DNA from: Urinicoccus timonensis
GTDB taxonomy: Bacteria; Bacillota; Clostridia; Tissierellales; Peptoniphilaceae
Length of the DNA: 64,000 nt
Assembly: GCF_900232945.1 (NCBI RefSeq)
Contig: NZ_OCTU01000001.1
Location: forward strand, 43,532 to 107,531
Direction: 5' to 3'
The notes beneath the pieces were generated by a model that saw only the letters and a list, made by a program, of their open reading frames with translations, did no database searches and was not told the DNA's origin. Both the position numbers and the translations under genes were made by a program. This document shows, piece after piece, positions 48,449 to 57,232 of the stretch (the stretch's first letter is position 1; every line of letters starts with the position of its first letter).

Positions 48449-48673
48449 ATAAACATTTTAAATTTAATATTTAAGTCGAGAGACAAACCTAAAGACGGGG
48501 AGAGGATATCTTCATCGTCTTTTTTATTTGTAAGAAATATAGCTGGAAGGAATATCAACGGATTTACTGACATGCAAAGAACAAACGTATATTCATATGT
48601 GAGAGTTCTTGCTGAAACCTTAGCAGGGCTTCCTCTTCATTTATATAAAAGGAGTTTATTGTTTGTGAAGTAG
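48449..48673 (+). pseudogene. Phage portal protein, N-terminal relic
   Basis: About 70 codons resembling the start of HK97-type portal proteins: NILNLIFKSRDKPK, then TDMQRTNVYSYVRVLAETLAGLPLHLYKR, whose core VYSYVRVLAETLAGLPLHLY is diagnostic, then an abrupt stop. An RBS GGAGG sits before an ATA codon at 48449, where the original ATG would be expected, so even the start is lost. It lies directly after the ABC-F terminator. Confidence 0.75.
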
Positions 48674-48704
48674 CTATGATAATAAAGAATAAAAATTAAT
48701 CAAC

Positions 48705-48774
48705 ATATTTACCTATACTAGGCTTTTTAGGAATATGAAGTTTTATCTATACTGACCTATCAAGCCACGTGGAA
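48705..48774 (+). repeat. 70-base intergenic repeat, copy 2
   Basis: Ungapped partner of 46228-46297, sharing ATATTT, TACTGACC and TCAAGCCACGTGGAA-like ends. It sits between the portal relic and the DUF262 gene. The left arm of the inverted repeat seen in copy 1 is not conserved. Confidence 0.6.
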
Positions 48775-48870
48775 TGTATATTTTTGTTGACTAAAACACA
48801 CAAGTAAAAGTGTGAAAAAGCTTTGAAATGATGGAAAACAGATAAAAACGAGTAATGAGTGAGGTAAATC

Positions 48871-50588
48871 ATGGCATACGAAAAGAAAAGCATTAGAACA
48901 ATAATAGATGATGCAAATAGTAGAAGAGTCTACCTTCCTGCTATTCAAAGAAAATATGTGTGGGGAGATGCACAGATTACAAGATTAATGGATTCTATCA
49001 TGCTTGGATATCCTATTGGAACTTTTCTTTTTTGGAGAGTTAAGAAGACTATTGTGAACCAAAAAGAGTATTCAATGTATGAATTAATAAAAGATTACCA
49101 TGAAAGAGATGCGTATAAGAATCCGGCTGCACCACAGCCGTTCCCAGTTGGTAGTGGAGATGAAACAATCTGTGCAGTTTTGGATGGCCAGCAGAGATTG
49201 ACTTCTCTATACATAGCTTTGCAAGGAAGTATGAGCAGAAAACTTCCAAACAAAAGATGGAAGAATGATGATGCATTTCCGAAAAAAGAATTGTACTTTG
49301 ATTTGCACAGTGAAAAAACTGATGAAGCAGACATTTCTTACGAATTTAAATTTTAACAGCAGAAGATGCTGCAAAGAATAAGGACGATAAGCTTTGGTAT
49401 TTTGTAAAAGATATCCTTAAGTATTCAGCTGAAGATTTATTAACAGAGGTCATCATTCCTAATGGATGGGCAACCGACAAAGTCGCAACAAAGAATATTT
49501 CTCTTTTGCATACAAGACTGGTTACTGATGAAATCATCAACTACTTTGAAGTAGTTGATGATTCGATAGACAGTGTATTGGATATTTTCGTTAGAGTAAA
49601 TTCTGGTGGAACCGTTCTTTCAAAGAGCGACTTATTATTCTCTACCATTGTTTCTTATTGGGATAAGGCAAGGGATGAAATTGATAAGTTGCTTTCTGAA
49701 ATAAATAAGAAAGGCGAAGGATTCAAGTTCTCTAATGACTTTATAATGCGTACCTGTTTGTATCTTTTAGATATGTCCGTAGCATTAAAAGTAGAAACAT
49801 TCAAAAAAGATAGTATACTAAAAATCAAAGAAAACTGGGATTCAATCCGAAAAGCTATCAATGATACTGTTGATTTGTTAAATGAATTCGGATTTAATTC
49901 GGAGAACATGATTTCTTATGTGGCTGTTTCGCCTATGGTTTACTACAGATATAAAGGTGGTAATTTTGATTCGAGCAGTAAAGCTGAATTAAGAAAATAT
50001 ATTGTAATTGCACAGGTAAGACAAATTTTTGGCGCTGCGTCAAATTCTGCACTGACAAGCATAAGAGAGGCATTGAAGGCAGCACCATCTAATTCATTTA
50101 GTATGAAAAATCTAAATGGGATTAGATTCACAGGTGACAGAACTCTTAGATATACTGTGGATGAGATTGATGCAATGTTTGACACATATGAGATTGGTGC
50201 CTATACATTTATGTTGTTATCTCTTATGTATCCAAATTTGAAATATAGTCAGAAAGGTTTCCATCAAGATCATATGCATCCGTATACAGGATTTGAAGAA
50301 GGCAAGATTAAAGACTTAGTGTTGCCGGATGGAACAGTGATTGATGATGATACTAAAGAAGATTGGCGTAGAAGAAGGAATACATTAGCAAACTTTCAAT
50401 TGTTGGAAGGTAGAGAGAATGAATCCAAGAATGCGACACCACTTGTAGATTGGTTGAAGATTACTGAAAATAGTGAAAATGCTAAGTACCTTCCTAGTGA
50501 TGTTTCTTATGAACTTGCAAACTTTGAAGAGTTTATGGAGAAACGTCAGAAGCTGATGAGCAAGGCATTAAAGGACATTCTTTTATAG
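48871..50588 (+). pseudogene. DUF262/GmrSD-like protein, frameshifted
   Basis: About 570 codons in two frames. N-terminal DUF262 (ParB-like) domain with RVYLPAIQRKYVW and the DGQQRLTSLY motif (about residue 108). The first frame stops at 49356 after YEFKF. Adding one T to the TTTT run near 49352 restores LTAEDAAKNKDDKLWY and the second frame, which runs through DIFVRVNSGGTVLSKSDL to a DUF1524-type HNH region (FHQDHMHPYTGF; RRNTLANFQLL). This is the layout of GmrSD type IV restriction enzymes and related defence proteins, which cut modified phage DNA. Its AT content is lower than the flanking relics, and it begins the less AT-rich cargo block. Confidence 0.75.
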
Positions 50589-50591
50589 CAT

Positions 50592-50786
50592 TTGCCTTTA
50601 TTAACAATAGGACAAACTGAAAATAGATTATTCTTTCTGGATGAAAGATTCGAACAGGGACTTCCGTTTGATGAGAATGAAACATTATACATTGGAAAGT
50701 CGATAGCTGGATTGAAGTTGAATCGGTCGGCACAGAATCCGATTACATATCTGTATACACTTGAGAAAGATAAAAATTATATTTAA
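50592..50786 (+). CDS. Small reading frame in line with the DUF262 gene, unknown
   Basis: About 64 codons, TTG start only, in the same frame as the DUF262 gene and separated from it by the TAG at 50586. No RBS of note and no recognised family (contains LTIGQTENRLFFLDERFEQG). It may be a relic of another gene or a tail severed from the DUF262 protein by a nonsense codon. Confidence 0.25.
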   Translation: MPLLTIGQTENRLFFLDERFEQGLPFDENETLYIGKSIAGLKLNRSAQNPITYLYTLEKDKNYI

Positions 50787-50917
50787 TGAAATTGACAAAT
50801 CGGGATTTATAGGAAGTGTGACAAGAAAGCCAAAACGGTATACTGGGAAAAAAGATTAAGAAAAGAATAAAGAGCTGGTTTTAATTGTAAAATTTATGGG
50901 GAACTAACATCAGTTTA

Positions 50918-50945
50918 TTGACATAAATTTAGAAATAAGTACAAT
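50918..50945 (+). promoter_or_regulatory. Promoter of the cadC-cadA-type operon
   Basis: Consensus TTGACA (50918-50923) and TACAAT (50940-50945) with a 16-base spacer, overlapping the operator dyad at 50943-50974. Confidence 0.7.
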
Positions 50946-50974
50946 AATAGTTGAGTAATTGTTCAACTATTATT
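50943..50974 (+). promoter_or_regulatory. ArsR/SmtB-type operator
   Basis: Perfect 12-base inverted repeat AATAATAGTTGA / TCAACTATTATT with an 8-base centre, placed over the promoter's -10 and start site. Its core ATAGTTGAGTAATTG recurs at 51365-51379. Confidence 0.75.
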
Positions 50975-50990
50975 ATTTGAAGGTGAATAT

Positions 50991-51353
50991 ATGTCAAAAA
51001 CGTCTTATATTTGTAATTGCGATGTAATTCATGAGGATATTGTGAATGATGTGAAATCCAAGATGCAGCCAAAAGATGATTATATCCAGTTGGCTTCTTT
51101 GTTTAAGCTATTTGGAGATGGAACTAGAGTACAAATCTTACACGCTCTAGAACAGAGTGAGATGTGTGTATGTGATCTTGCAGTGCTACTGGGGGTAACA
51201 AAATCTGCAATTTCGCATCAGTTAAAGGCATTACGCCTAGCGAATCTGGTAAAATTCCGTAAAGAAGCACAGATAGTTTACTACTCGCTGGCAGATGATC
51301 ATGTGAAAGAGATTATTGACAAGGGGTTTGAGCATCTTTGGCAGAAACAATAA
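50991..51353 (+). CDS. ArsR/SmtB-family metal sensor, CadC-like
   Basis: 120 aa. An N-terminal extension holds CNCDV (about residues 8-12). The winged helix follows, with the alpha-3 metal motif SEMCVCDLAVLLG (two cysteines), as in CadC sensors of Cd/Pb/Zn. Recognition helix TKSAISHQLKALRLANLV. It would repress its own operon until metal binds. The perfect dyad over the promoter is its probable operator. RBS GAAGGTG precedes the ATG. Confidence 0.88.
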   Translation: MSKTSYICNCDVIHEDIVNDVKSKMQPKDDYIQLASLFKLFGDGTRVQILHALEQSEMCVCDLAVLLGVTKSAISHQLKALRLANLVKFRKEAQIVYYSLADDHVKEIIDKGFEHLWQKQ

Positions 51354-51364
51354 TTTTTAATATT

Positions 51365-51387
51365 ATAGTTGAGTAATTGAGCAATTA
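51365..51387 (+). promoter_or_regulatory. Second CadC-type operator before the ATPase
   Basis: ATAGTTGAGTAATTG (identical over 15 bases to 50947-50961) followed by AGCAATTA, between the regulator and the ATPase. It may allow separate control of the pump. Confidence 0.5.
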
Positions 51388-51409
51388 AACAAATTATAAG
51401 GATATTATC

Positions 51410-53764
51410 ATGAAACGCATATTTCTATTAAAAGGGTTGGACTGTCCGAACTGCTCCACAAAAATTGAAAAAGAAGTCGGAGAATTGGATGGAGTACAAT
51501 CCTCAGTTGTAAATTTGATGAAGCAGACGCTGACAATCAATGTTGCTCCAGCTGCCGCAGATACGATAGCCAGTCAGATTGAAACGATTGTTCATAGTCA
51601 TGAGCCCGATGTGGAAGTTCAGGAAGAAACCGTTATGAATGTTACAAAGAGTTATTCGTTAAAAGGATTGGATTGTCCGAATTGTTCTGCAAAAATTGAA
51701 AAAGAAGTCGGAGAATTGGATGGAGTACAATCCTCAGTTGTAAATTTGATGAAGCAGACGTTGACAATCAATGTTGCTCCAGTTGCCGCAAATACAATAG
51801 CCAGTCAGATTGAAACGATTGTCCACAGCCATGAGCCAGATGTAGAAGTTTCCGAAATTGCACAGGAATCTTATATACCGGGAAAAAAGCAGGAGGCCAA
51901 TGAATCCTATAACAATGAGGACAAGAAGTTGACGATTCGTTTAGCGATTGGCGCAGCAATCTATGGTATTGGTATGGCATTGCCAGTTTTTGCGAAAGTG
52001 CCACTGCCTGTCGAGTTAGTTTTTCTCATTGTCTCCTATATTATTCTTGGCGGGGATGTTGTATGGCAAGCTGTGAGGAATATTTCAAAGGGACGTGTGT
52101 TTGATGAACATTTCCTGATGAGCGTTTCTACGATTGGTGCTTTTGTCATTGGTGAATATCCGGAAGCAGTTGCTGTTATGCTGTTCTATCAAATTGGTGA
52201 ATTTTCCCAGTCATTGGCTGTTGAGCGTTCCAGAAAATCTATATCAGATTTAATGGATATACGTCCGGATTGTGCTACAGTCAGAAGGAACGGAGAATTG
52301 ATTACCATATCTCCTGAAAGTGTTGCCATTGGCGAGATTATTATTGTAAAGCCTGGTGAAAAAATCCCATTAGACGGTGTGGTATTGGATGGAGATTCTA
52401 TGCTGGATACGAGGGCTTTAACTGGAGAATCGGTTCCGAGAAGCGTTCATAAAGGAGACGAAGCACTTTCCGGTTGTATGAATCAGACGGGTGTTTTAAC
52501 GATTAAGACAACGAAAGCATTTGGTGAATCTACTGCTTCAAAGATTATTGATCTTGTGGAGAATGCGTCCAGTAGAAAAGCACCAACAGAAAATTTCATT
52601 ACTACATTTGCACGTTATTACACTCCTGTTGTTGTAATCTTAGCAGCTATTCTGGCAATTCTGCCACCGATCCTTCTTGGTGGAGGTTGGACAGAGTGGA
52701 TTCGCAGAGGATTTGTTTTCCTTGTGGTATCTTGCCCATGTGCATTGGTCATTTCAATCCCGCTGACTTTCTTCGGAGGTATTGGTGCGGCATCTAAACG
52801 AGGTGTTCTTGTAAAAGGAAGTAATTATTTAGAGGCGCTTAATAATGTCAGCATTATTGTGTTCGATAAAACTGGAACACTTACAAAGGGTGTTTTCAAT
52901 GTGACTGATATTCTGTCTGCCAATGGATTTTCAAAAGAACAGGTTCTGGAGTATGCGGTCCAGGCAGAGAGCTTTTCTAACCATCCTATTGCAAAATCCA
53001 TTCTCTCTGCTTATGGAAAAGAAATTGACCAATCAGTTATCTCTGATTACAAGGAAATTTCCGGATATGGAATCAGTGCCATGGCAGGAAAGAAGAAAGT
53101 TTATGCCGGCAATACGAAACTTATGGATTCAGAGCATGTGGAGTACACAGCCTGTGAAAAAGTTGGTACAAAGGTTTATGTAGCGGTAGATGGTCAATAT
53201 GCCGGATGCATTCTGATAACAGATGAAGTAAAGCCGGACAGCAAAAAAGCAATTTCTGATTTGAAACATATCGGTGTGGAAAAAACAGTCATGCTTACTG
53301 GTGATGATGAAAAAATCGGAAAGGCTGTTGCGGAAGAATTGCAGTTGGATGAATATTATGCACAACTGTTTCCTGATCAAAAAGTGGAAAAGGTTGAGCT
53401 TTTAGACAGTAAAAAGAGACAGGGAAGCAAATTAGCTTTTGTTGGTGATGGTATCAATGACGCTCCTGTCCTTGCTCGTGCGGATGTTGGTATCGCAATG
53501 GGTGGTCTTGGTTCAGATGCGGCCATTGAAGCTGCGGATGTGGTTCTGATGACAGATGAACCATCTAAGCTGGTGGATGCGATTGATGTGGCAAAAGTGA
53601 CAAAGCAAATTGTCATGCAGAATATAGTGATTGCCCTTGGAATTAAGAGTGTGTTCCTGATCCTTGGTGCTCTGGGTATAGCTGGAATGTGGGAAGCTGT
53701 ATTTGGTGATGTAGGCGTTACCATAATTGCCGTTTTGAACGCAATGAGGATTTTAAAAAAATAA
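51410..53764 (+). CDS. cadA: Cd/Zn/Pb-exporting P1B-type ATPase with duplicated metal-binding domain
   Basis: 784 aa. Two N-terminal HMA domains, each with GLDCPNCS, lie 77 residues apart and are nearly identical, also in DNA (period 231 bases from 51431), so the second is a recent tandem duplication. The core follows with membrane helices, TGES, the transmembrane metal site SCPCALVIS, phosphorylation motif DKTGTLT, HPIA and GDGINDAPVLARAD. These features define a Zn/Cd/Pb exporting ATPase. It is controlled by the CadC-like sensor upstream. The higher G+C than the neighbouring relics points to acquisition from another lineage, perhaps Lachnospiraceae. Confidence 0.9.
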   Translation: MKRIFLLKGLDCPNCSTKIEKEVGELDGVQSSVVNLMKQTLTINVAPAAADTIASQIETIVHSHEPDVEVQEETVMNVTKSYSLKGLDCPNCSAKIEKEVGELDGVQSSVVNLMKQTLTINVAPVAANTIASQIETIVHSHEPDVEVSEIAQESYIPGKKQEANESYNNEDKKLTIRLAIGAAIYGIGMALPVFAKVPLPVELVFLIVSYIILGGDVVWQAVRNISKGRVFDEHFLMSVSTIGAFVIGEYPEAVAVMLFYQIGEFSQSLAVERSRKSISDLMDIRPDCATVRRNGELITISPESVAIGEIIIVKPGEKIPLDGVVLDGDSMLDTRALTGESVPRSVHKGDEALSGCMNQTGVLTIKTTKAFGESTASKIIDLVENASSRKAPTENFITTFARYYTPVVVILAAILAILPPILLGGGWTEWIRRGFVFLVVSCPCALVISIPLTFFGGIGAASKRGVLVKGSNYLEALNNVSIIVFDKTGTLTKGVFNVTDILSANGFSKEQVLEYAVQAESFSNHPIAKSILSAYGKEIDQSVISDYKEISGYGISAMAGKKKVYAGNTKLMDSEHVEYTACEKVGTKVYVAVDGQYAGCILITDEVKPDSKKAISDLKHIGVEKTVMLTGDDEKIGKAVAEELQLDEYYAQLFPDQKVEKVELLDSKKRQGSKLAFVGDGINDAPVLARADVGIAMGGLGSDAAIEAADVVLMTDEPSKLVDAIDVAKVTKQIVMQNIVIALGIKSVFLILGALGIAGMWEAVFGDVGVTIIAVLNAMRILKK
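51431..51860 (+). repeat. Tandem 231-base duplication inside cadA
   Basis: Two near-identical copies, starting at 51431 and 51662, encode consecutive heavy-metal-binding domains. The few differences are mostly third-position changes. Confidence 0.8.
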
Positions 53765-53780
53765 GAAACGAGGTGGCAAT

Positions 53781-54299
53781 GTGAAACGGAAATTGATTCT
53801 GTTAGCAGTTACAATTGTTTTTCTTGCAGGTTTCGGTGTACTTTTGCACTCACCGCCCTCTATGATTGATGCAGTCACAGGAGTAACACCGAAAGCAAAA
53901 AAAGCTGCCCAAGCCGCCGCACAGTTGGAAGGCTCTTATGTTCTCGGTATTAATATGATGTCAGATGGTCTCGACAATGAGAACACCCGGAATAAATTAA
54001 AAGAATTGGCACTGGACGATTCGAAAACAAATGAAACAGATCTCATGAAAACGGACATTAGTTTTCGGTTATATGTATCTGAGACGGATTATCCGCTTGT
54101 CAGTTATGCTAAGAAACTATGTGATAGGTTGAAACAGGCCGGTTTTTTCGTAGATCTGAAAGAGTACAGTAACACAATGATGCTATCAAGAGTGGTAAGT
54201 GGAAAGTATGATGTATTCCTGGCATCGGATGATTTTATTGACGTTACAACGCTAACACAGATGGACTATATGATTATGGGCAGCGAAGAAATGAGGTGA
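53781..54299 (+). CDS. Membrane-anchored extracytoplasmic protein of the reductase operon
   Basis: 172 aa with a signal anchor (residues 1-25) and no lipobox. The segment DAVTGVTPKAKKAA resembles the flavin-attachment turn of FMN-binding domains (consensus near D-x-x-S/T-G-A-T), though the fit is imperfect. The second half (SYAKKLCDRLKQAGFFVDLKEY, SGKYDVFLASDDF) looks like a fragment of the C-terminal lobe of a family 5 solute-binding protein. No firm family. It is 16 bases after the ATPase and ten before the cytochrome-like gene, so it is part of the operon. Confidence 0.55.
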   Translation: MKRKLILLAVTIVFLAGFGVLLHSPPSMIDAVTGVTPKAKKAAQAAAQLEGSYVLGINMMSDGLDNENTRNKLKELALDDSKTNETDLMKTDISFRLYVSETDYPLVSYAKKLCDRLKQAGFFVDLKEYSNTMMLSRVVSGKYDVFLASDDFIDVTTLTQMDYMIMGSEEMR

Positions 54300-54309
54300 G
54301 CGGGAATTT

Positions 54310-54849
54310 ATGAGAAAATGGAATACGATTTTGTCTGTTTTAATGCTTCTCATTTTTATGATTCATGGAATCATGGGCAGCTTTATGCTGAACGGAGTTG
54401 GAAGTAGTGCAGGGAAACTTCTTGCATGGATTGGTGTTGGTATTCTTGTTGTGCATACGGTGATTGGTGTCATCCTGACGGTTCAGAGTTTACAGACAGC
54501 GAAGCAATCAGGAAAAATGTATCTGAAACAAAACGTCATATTTTGGGCGAGACGAGCCAGTGGGATGGCAATACTGATTCTGCTGTTATTCCATATTGGC
54601 TTGTTTGGAAAGGTGCAGAATGGGACATATATTTTGTTCCCTTTTACAACTGTAAAGATGGTAACTCAGCTTTTGTTCGTAGCGGCAATCTTTGTTCATA
54701 TTTTTATCAATATCCGCCCATTGCTCGTATCACTGGGAATCATCAGTTATAAAGAACGAAGGAGTGATATTTATTTGATCCTTTCGGTGCTTCTTCTTTT
54801 TATAGCGGGAGCGGTTATTTTATATTATATTGGGTGGCAATATCTATGA
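54310..54849 (+). CDS. Membrane anchor, probable cytochrome b of a fumarate-reductase-like complex
   Basis: 179 aa with five membrane helices. Histidines lie inside helices: MIHGIMG, VVHTVIG, LLFHIGLFG and FVHIFINIRP. This is the kind of pattern that binds haem in SdhC/FrdC anchors. Its stop overlaps the flavoprotein start (ATGA). It should bind the flavoprotein and iron-sulfur subunits to the membrane and pass electrons to or from quinone. It is a divergent anchor recognised mainly by context. Confidence 0.65.
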   Translation: MRKWNTILSVLMLLIFMIHGIMGSFMLNGVGSSAGKLLAWIGVGILVVHTVIGVILTVQSLQTAKQSGKMYLKQNVIFWARRASGMAILILLLFHIGLFGKVQNGTYILFPFTTVKMVTQLLFVAAIFVHIFINIRPLLVSLGIISYKERRSDIYLILSVLLLFIAGAVILYYIGWQYL

Positions 54850-56390
54850 GTAAGACAATTATTATTATAGGTGCTGGACTGGCAGGACTTTCAGCGGCTT
54901 TGCAGGCAGCGGAAAATGGATGCAATGTAAAACTGGTTTCCTCCCTTCCGTCAGAGCGGGCACAGTCTGTTATGGCGGAGGGCGGTATCAACGCAGCTTT
55001 GAATACAAAAGATGAAAACGACAGTCCCGAAGAACATTTTACAGATACAATAAAGGCAGCATGTGGTCTGGCAGATCCAAATGCAGTTTGGGGAATGACA
55101 CAGGCAGCACCGGAGCTGGTGCACTGGCTGCTAAAACTTGGAGTTAAATTTAACATGAGTGGCTATAATGATGTGGATCTGCGGAATTTTGGCGGGCAGA
55201 AAAAGAAACGGACTGCTTTTGCACAGAGCGATACCGGGAAGCAGATCATGACAGCTATGATAGACGCTGTTCGCAGGAAAGAAGCATCTGGTATGGTAGA
55301 ACGGTTCAGCCATCATTCTTTCCTAACACTTCGTCTGTGTGGCAATATTTGTTGTGGCTGCGTAATCAGGGATGAATACAGTCAGGAGACTGTGGAATTA
55401 CCGGGGGATGCGGTTATTGTTGCCACCGGTGGTATGCACGGATTGTTTGGAAATACAACGGGTTCGCTGAGCAATACAGGAGAAGTCACCGCAAAATTGT
55501 TCCGGCTTGGTGTTCCTCTGGCAAATGGCGAGATGATCCAGTATCATCCGACAACTGTGAAATGTGGTGGAAAACGCATGCTCATCAGCGAGGCGGCCAG
55601 AGGGGAAGGTGGCAGGTTGTTTGCCATGAAAGATGGAAAACAATGGTATTTCATGGAGGAAAAATACCCGGAGCTTGGAAATCTGATGCCACGAGATATT
55701 ACCGCCAGAGAGATATGGAAGGTCAGCCATGAATCAGAGGTATTTCTTGACATGACGGAAATATCGGAGGAGATTATTTCAAATAAGCTATCTGGTCTGG
55801 CAGACGATTGTATGACCTATCTGCATAAAGATATACGAAAGGAACCGGTGTCTGTTTTACCGGGAATTCACTATTTTATGGGAGGCATTCTGGTGGATGA
55901 GCAGCACAGAACGCCGATTCAGAATCTTTGCGCTGCTGGAGAATGCTGTGCCCAATATCATGGTGCCAACCGTCTTGGTGGAAATTCTCTGTTAGGAGCG
56001 TTATACGGAGGGCGTGTTGCGGCAAAATCAGCATGCGAACAGGCAGATGTAGTAGATCTATCTTGTGCGACACAGATAGATTTTCCGCCAGCGTCTCAAA
56101 TTTCAGAAATAAAGCAATTAAACAAAGTGATGCAGGAGACTATGGGCGTTGTCAGAAATGAGAATACGTTGTTAAATGGGATTCAAACGGTACAAGCGCT
56201 GACAGGAAATCTTCCATTGCTTGGCATGGCAGTTCTAAAGAGTGCTCTTGCAAGAAAAGAAAGCCGTGGTGCACACTGGCGGGAGGATTATCCGAAGAGC
56301 AATGACGATGATTACCTTAAAACAACGGTAGCCAGATTTGATGGAAAGCAGATACAGATTTCCTTTGTACCTGTTCCAGAAAGGCGGTGA
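54846..56390 (+). CDS. Fumarate reductase/succinate dehydrogenase-like flavoprotein
   Basis: 514 aa from the ATG at 54846. FAD motif GAGLAGLSAALQAAENG at the N-terminus, MAEGGINAAL, GGMHGLFGNT, substrate-site HPTTVK and EAARGEGGRL, GIHYFMGGILVD and the C-terminal flavin segment GGNSLLGALYGGRVA. In SdhA and FrdA a histidine two residues before the AQGG run binds FAD covalently; here that place reads AQSVMAEGG, so FAD is probably not covalently bound, as in L-aspartate oxidase. It is coupled to the iron-sulfur and anchor genes, so a membrane-bound dicarboxylate reductase or oxidase is most likely. Confidence 0.8.
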   Translation: MSKTIIIIGAGLAGLSAALQAAENGCNVKLVSSLPSERAQSVMAEGGINAALNTKDENDSPEEHFTDTIKAACGLADPNAVWGMTQAAPELVHWLLKLGVKFNMSGYNDVDLRNFGGQKKKRTAFAQSDTGKQIMTAMIDAVRRKEASGMVERFSHHSFLTLRLCGNICCGCVIRDEYSQETVELPGDAVIVATGGMHGLFGNTTGSLSNTGEVTAKLFRLGVPLANGEMIQYHPTTVKCGGKRMLISEAARGEGGRLFAMKDGKQWYFMEEKYPELGNLMPRDITAREIWKVSHESEVFLDMTEISEEIISNKLSGLADDCMTYLHKDIRKEPVSVLPGIHYFMGGILVDEQHRTPIQNLCAAGECCAQYHGANRLGGNSLLGALYGGRVAAKSACEQADVVDLSCATQIDFPPASQISEIKQLNKVMQETMGVVRNENTLLNGIQTVQALTGNLPLLGMAVLKSALARKESRGAHWREDYPKSNDDDYLKTTVARFDGKQIQISFVPVPERR

Positions 56391-56395
56391 TTCAC

Positions 56396-57097
56396 TTGGT
56401 ATATAAAATAAGAATCAGGCGGCAGGAGAGTCAGAAATCAGACAGTTATTGGCAGGAATTTGAGTATGACGGAAGCAAAAACAGCTCTGTTGCCACTGTT
56501 CTAAAGGAATTGAACAGTAGAACCCCTTTGAAAGATAACTCAGGAAATATAGTTACTCCCATCAGCTGGGAATGTAGCTGTATGGTGCGAAAATGTGGGG
56601 CTTGCGCCATGCTGATTAACGAACGTCCGAGGTTGGCATGCTCTACATTTCTACATACGTTAAAAGGTTCTACAATCATCTTGGAACCTTTAAGCAAATT
56701 TCCGCTTGTAAGAGATTTGATCGTTGACCGGTCAAATCTGTTTGAAAATTTGAAAAAACTGAACCTTTGGCTTGAAAGTGAAGCTTATATGAGTTCGTGG
56801 ACACATGAACCGAGATACCAGTCGGCACGCTGTCTGATGTGTGGCTGTTGCCTTGAAGTGTGTCCTAACTTCTCTGCAAATGGGACTTTCGCAGGCACTG
56901 TTGCTGCAGTCAACGCATTTCGGATTCTGGATGAAGAACAGGAAAGCACTCATTTGAATGAGATTTCTGCTGAATATAAGAAGAGATTTTTTGAAGGATG
57001 CGGGAAGTCGTTATCTTGTCATGATATTTGTCCGATTTGTCTGCCTGTGGAAGAACTGCTTGTAAGGTCGAATGCAGCGGCTGTTTGGGGCAAATAA
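56396..57097 (+). CDS. Iron-sulfur subunit of the fumarate-reductase-like complex
   Basis: About 233 aa; the TTG at 56396 fits the RBS AAAGGCGGTG better than the GTG at 56387 that overlaps the previous stop. N-terminal [2Fe-2S] domain with CSCMVRKCGAC and a distal cysteine. Then CLMCGCCLEVCP and the C-terminal CHDICPICLP supply the ligands of two more clusters, as in SdhB/FrdB. It links the flavoprotein to the membrane anchor. All three catalytic-complex genes are in one operon behind the cadmium pump. Confidence 0.82.
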   Translation: MVYKIRIRRQESQKSDSYWQEFEYDGSKNSSVATVLKELNSRTPLKDNSGNIVTPISWECSCMVRKCGACAMLINERPRLACSTFLHTLKGSTIILEPLSKFPLVRDLIVDRSNLFENLKKLNLWLESEAYMSSWTHEPRYQSARCLMCGCCLEVCPNFSANGTFAGTVAAVNAFRILDEEQESTHLNEISAEYKKRFFEGCGKSLSCHDICPICLPVEELLVRSNAAAVWGK

Positions 57098-57128
57098 AAT
57101 GGATGATAAAAGCTATAATGAATGTATG

Positions 57129-57158
57129 AAGAGAATCAAAAACTTGATTCTCTTTTTT
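57129..57158 (+). terminator. Terminator of the cad/reductase operon
   Basis: AAGAGAATCAA and TTGATTCTCTT with a 4-base loop, followed by T's. Confidence 0.85.
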
Positions 57159-57232
57159 AAAATAAATACATTGATAAATATCTATGTATATATTATATTG
57201 AACATAGACAATGATCAATGTGAGGTGTCAAT

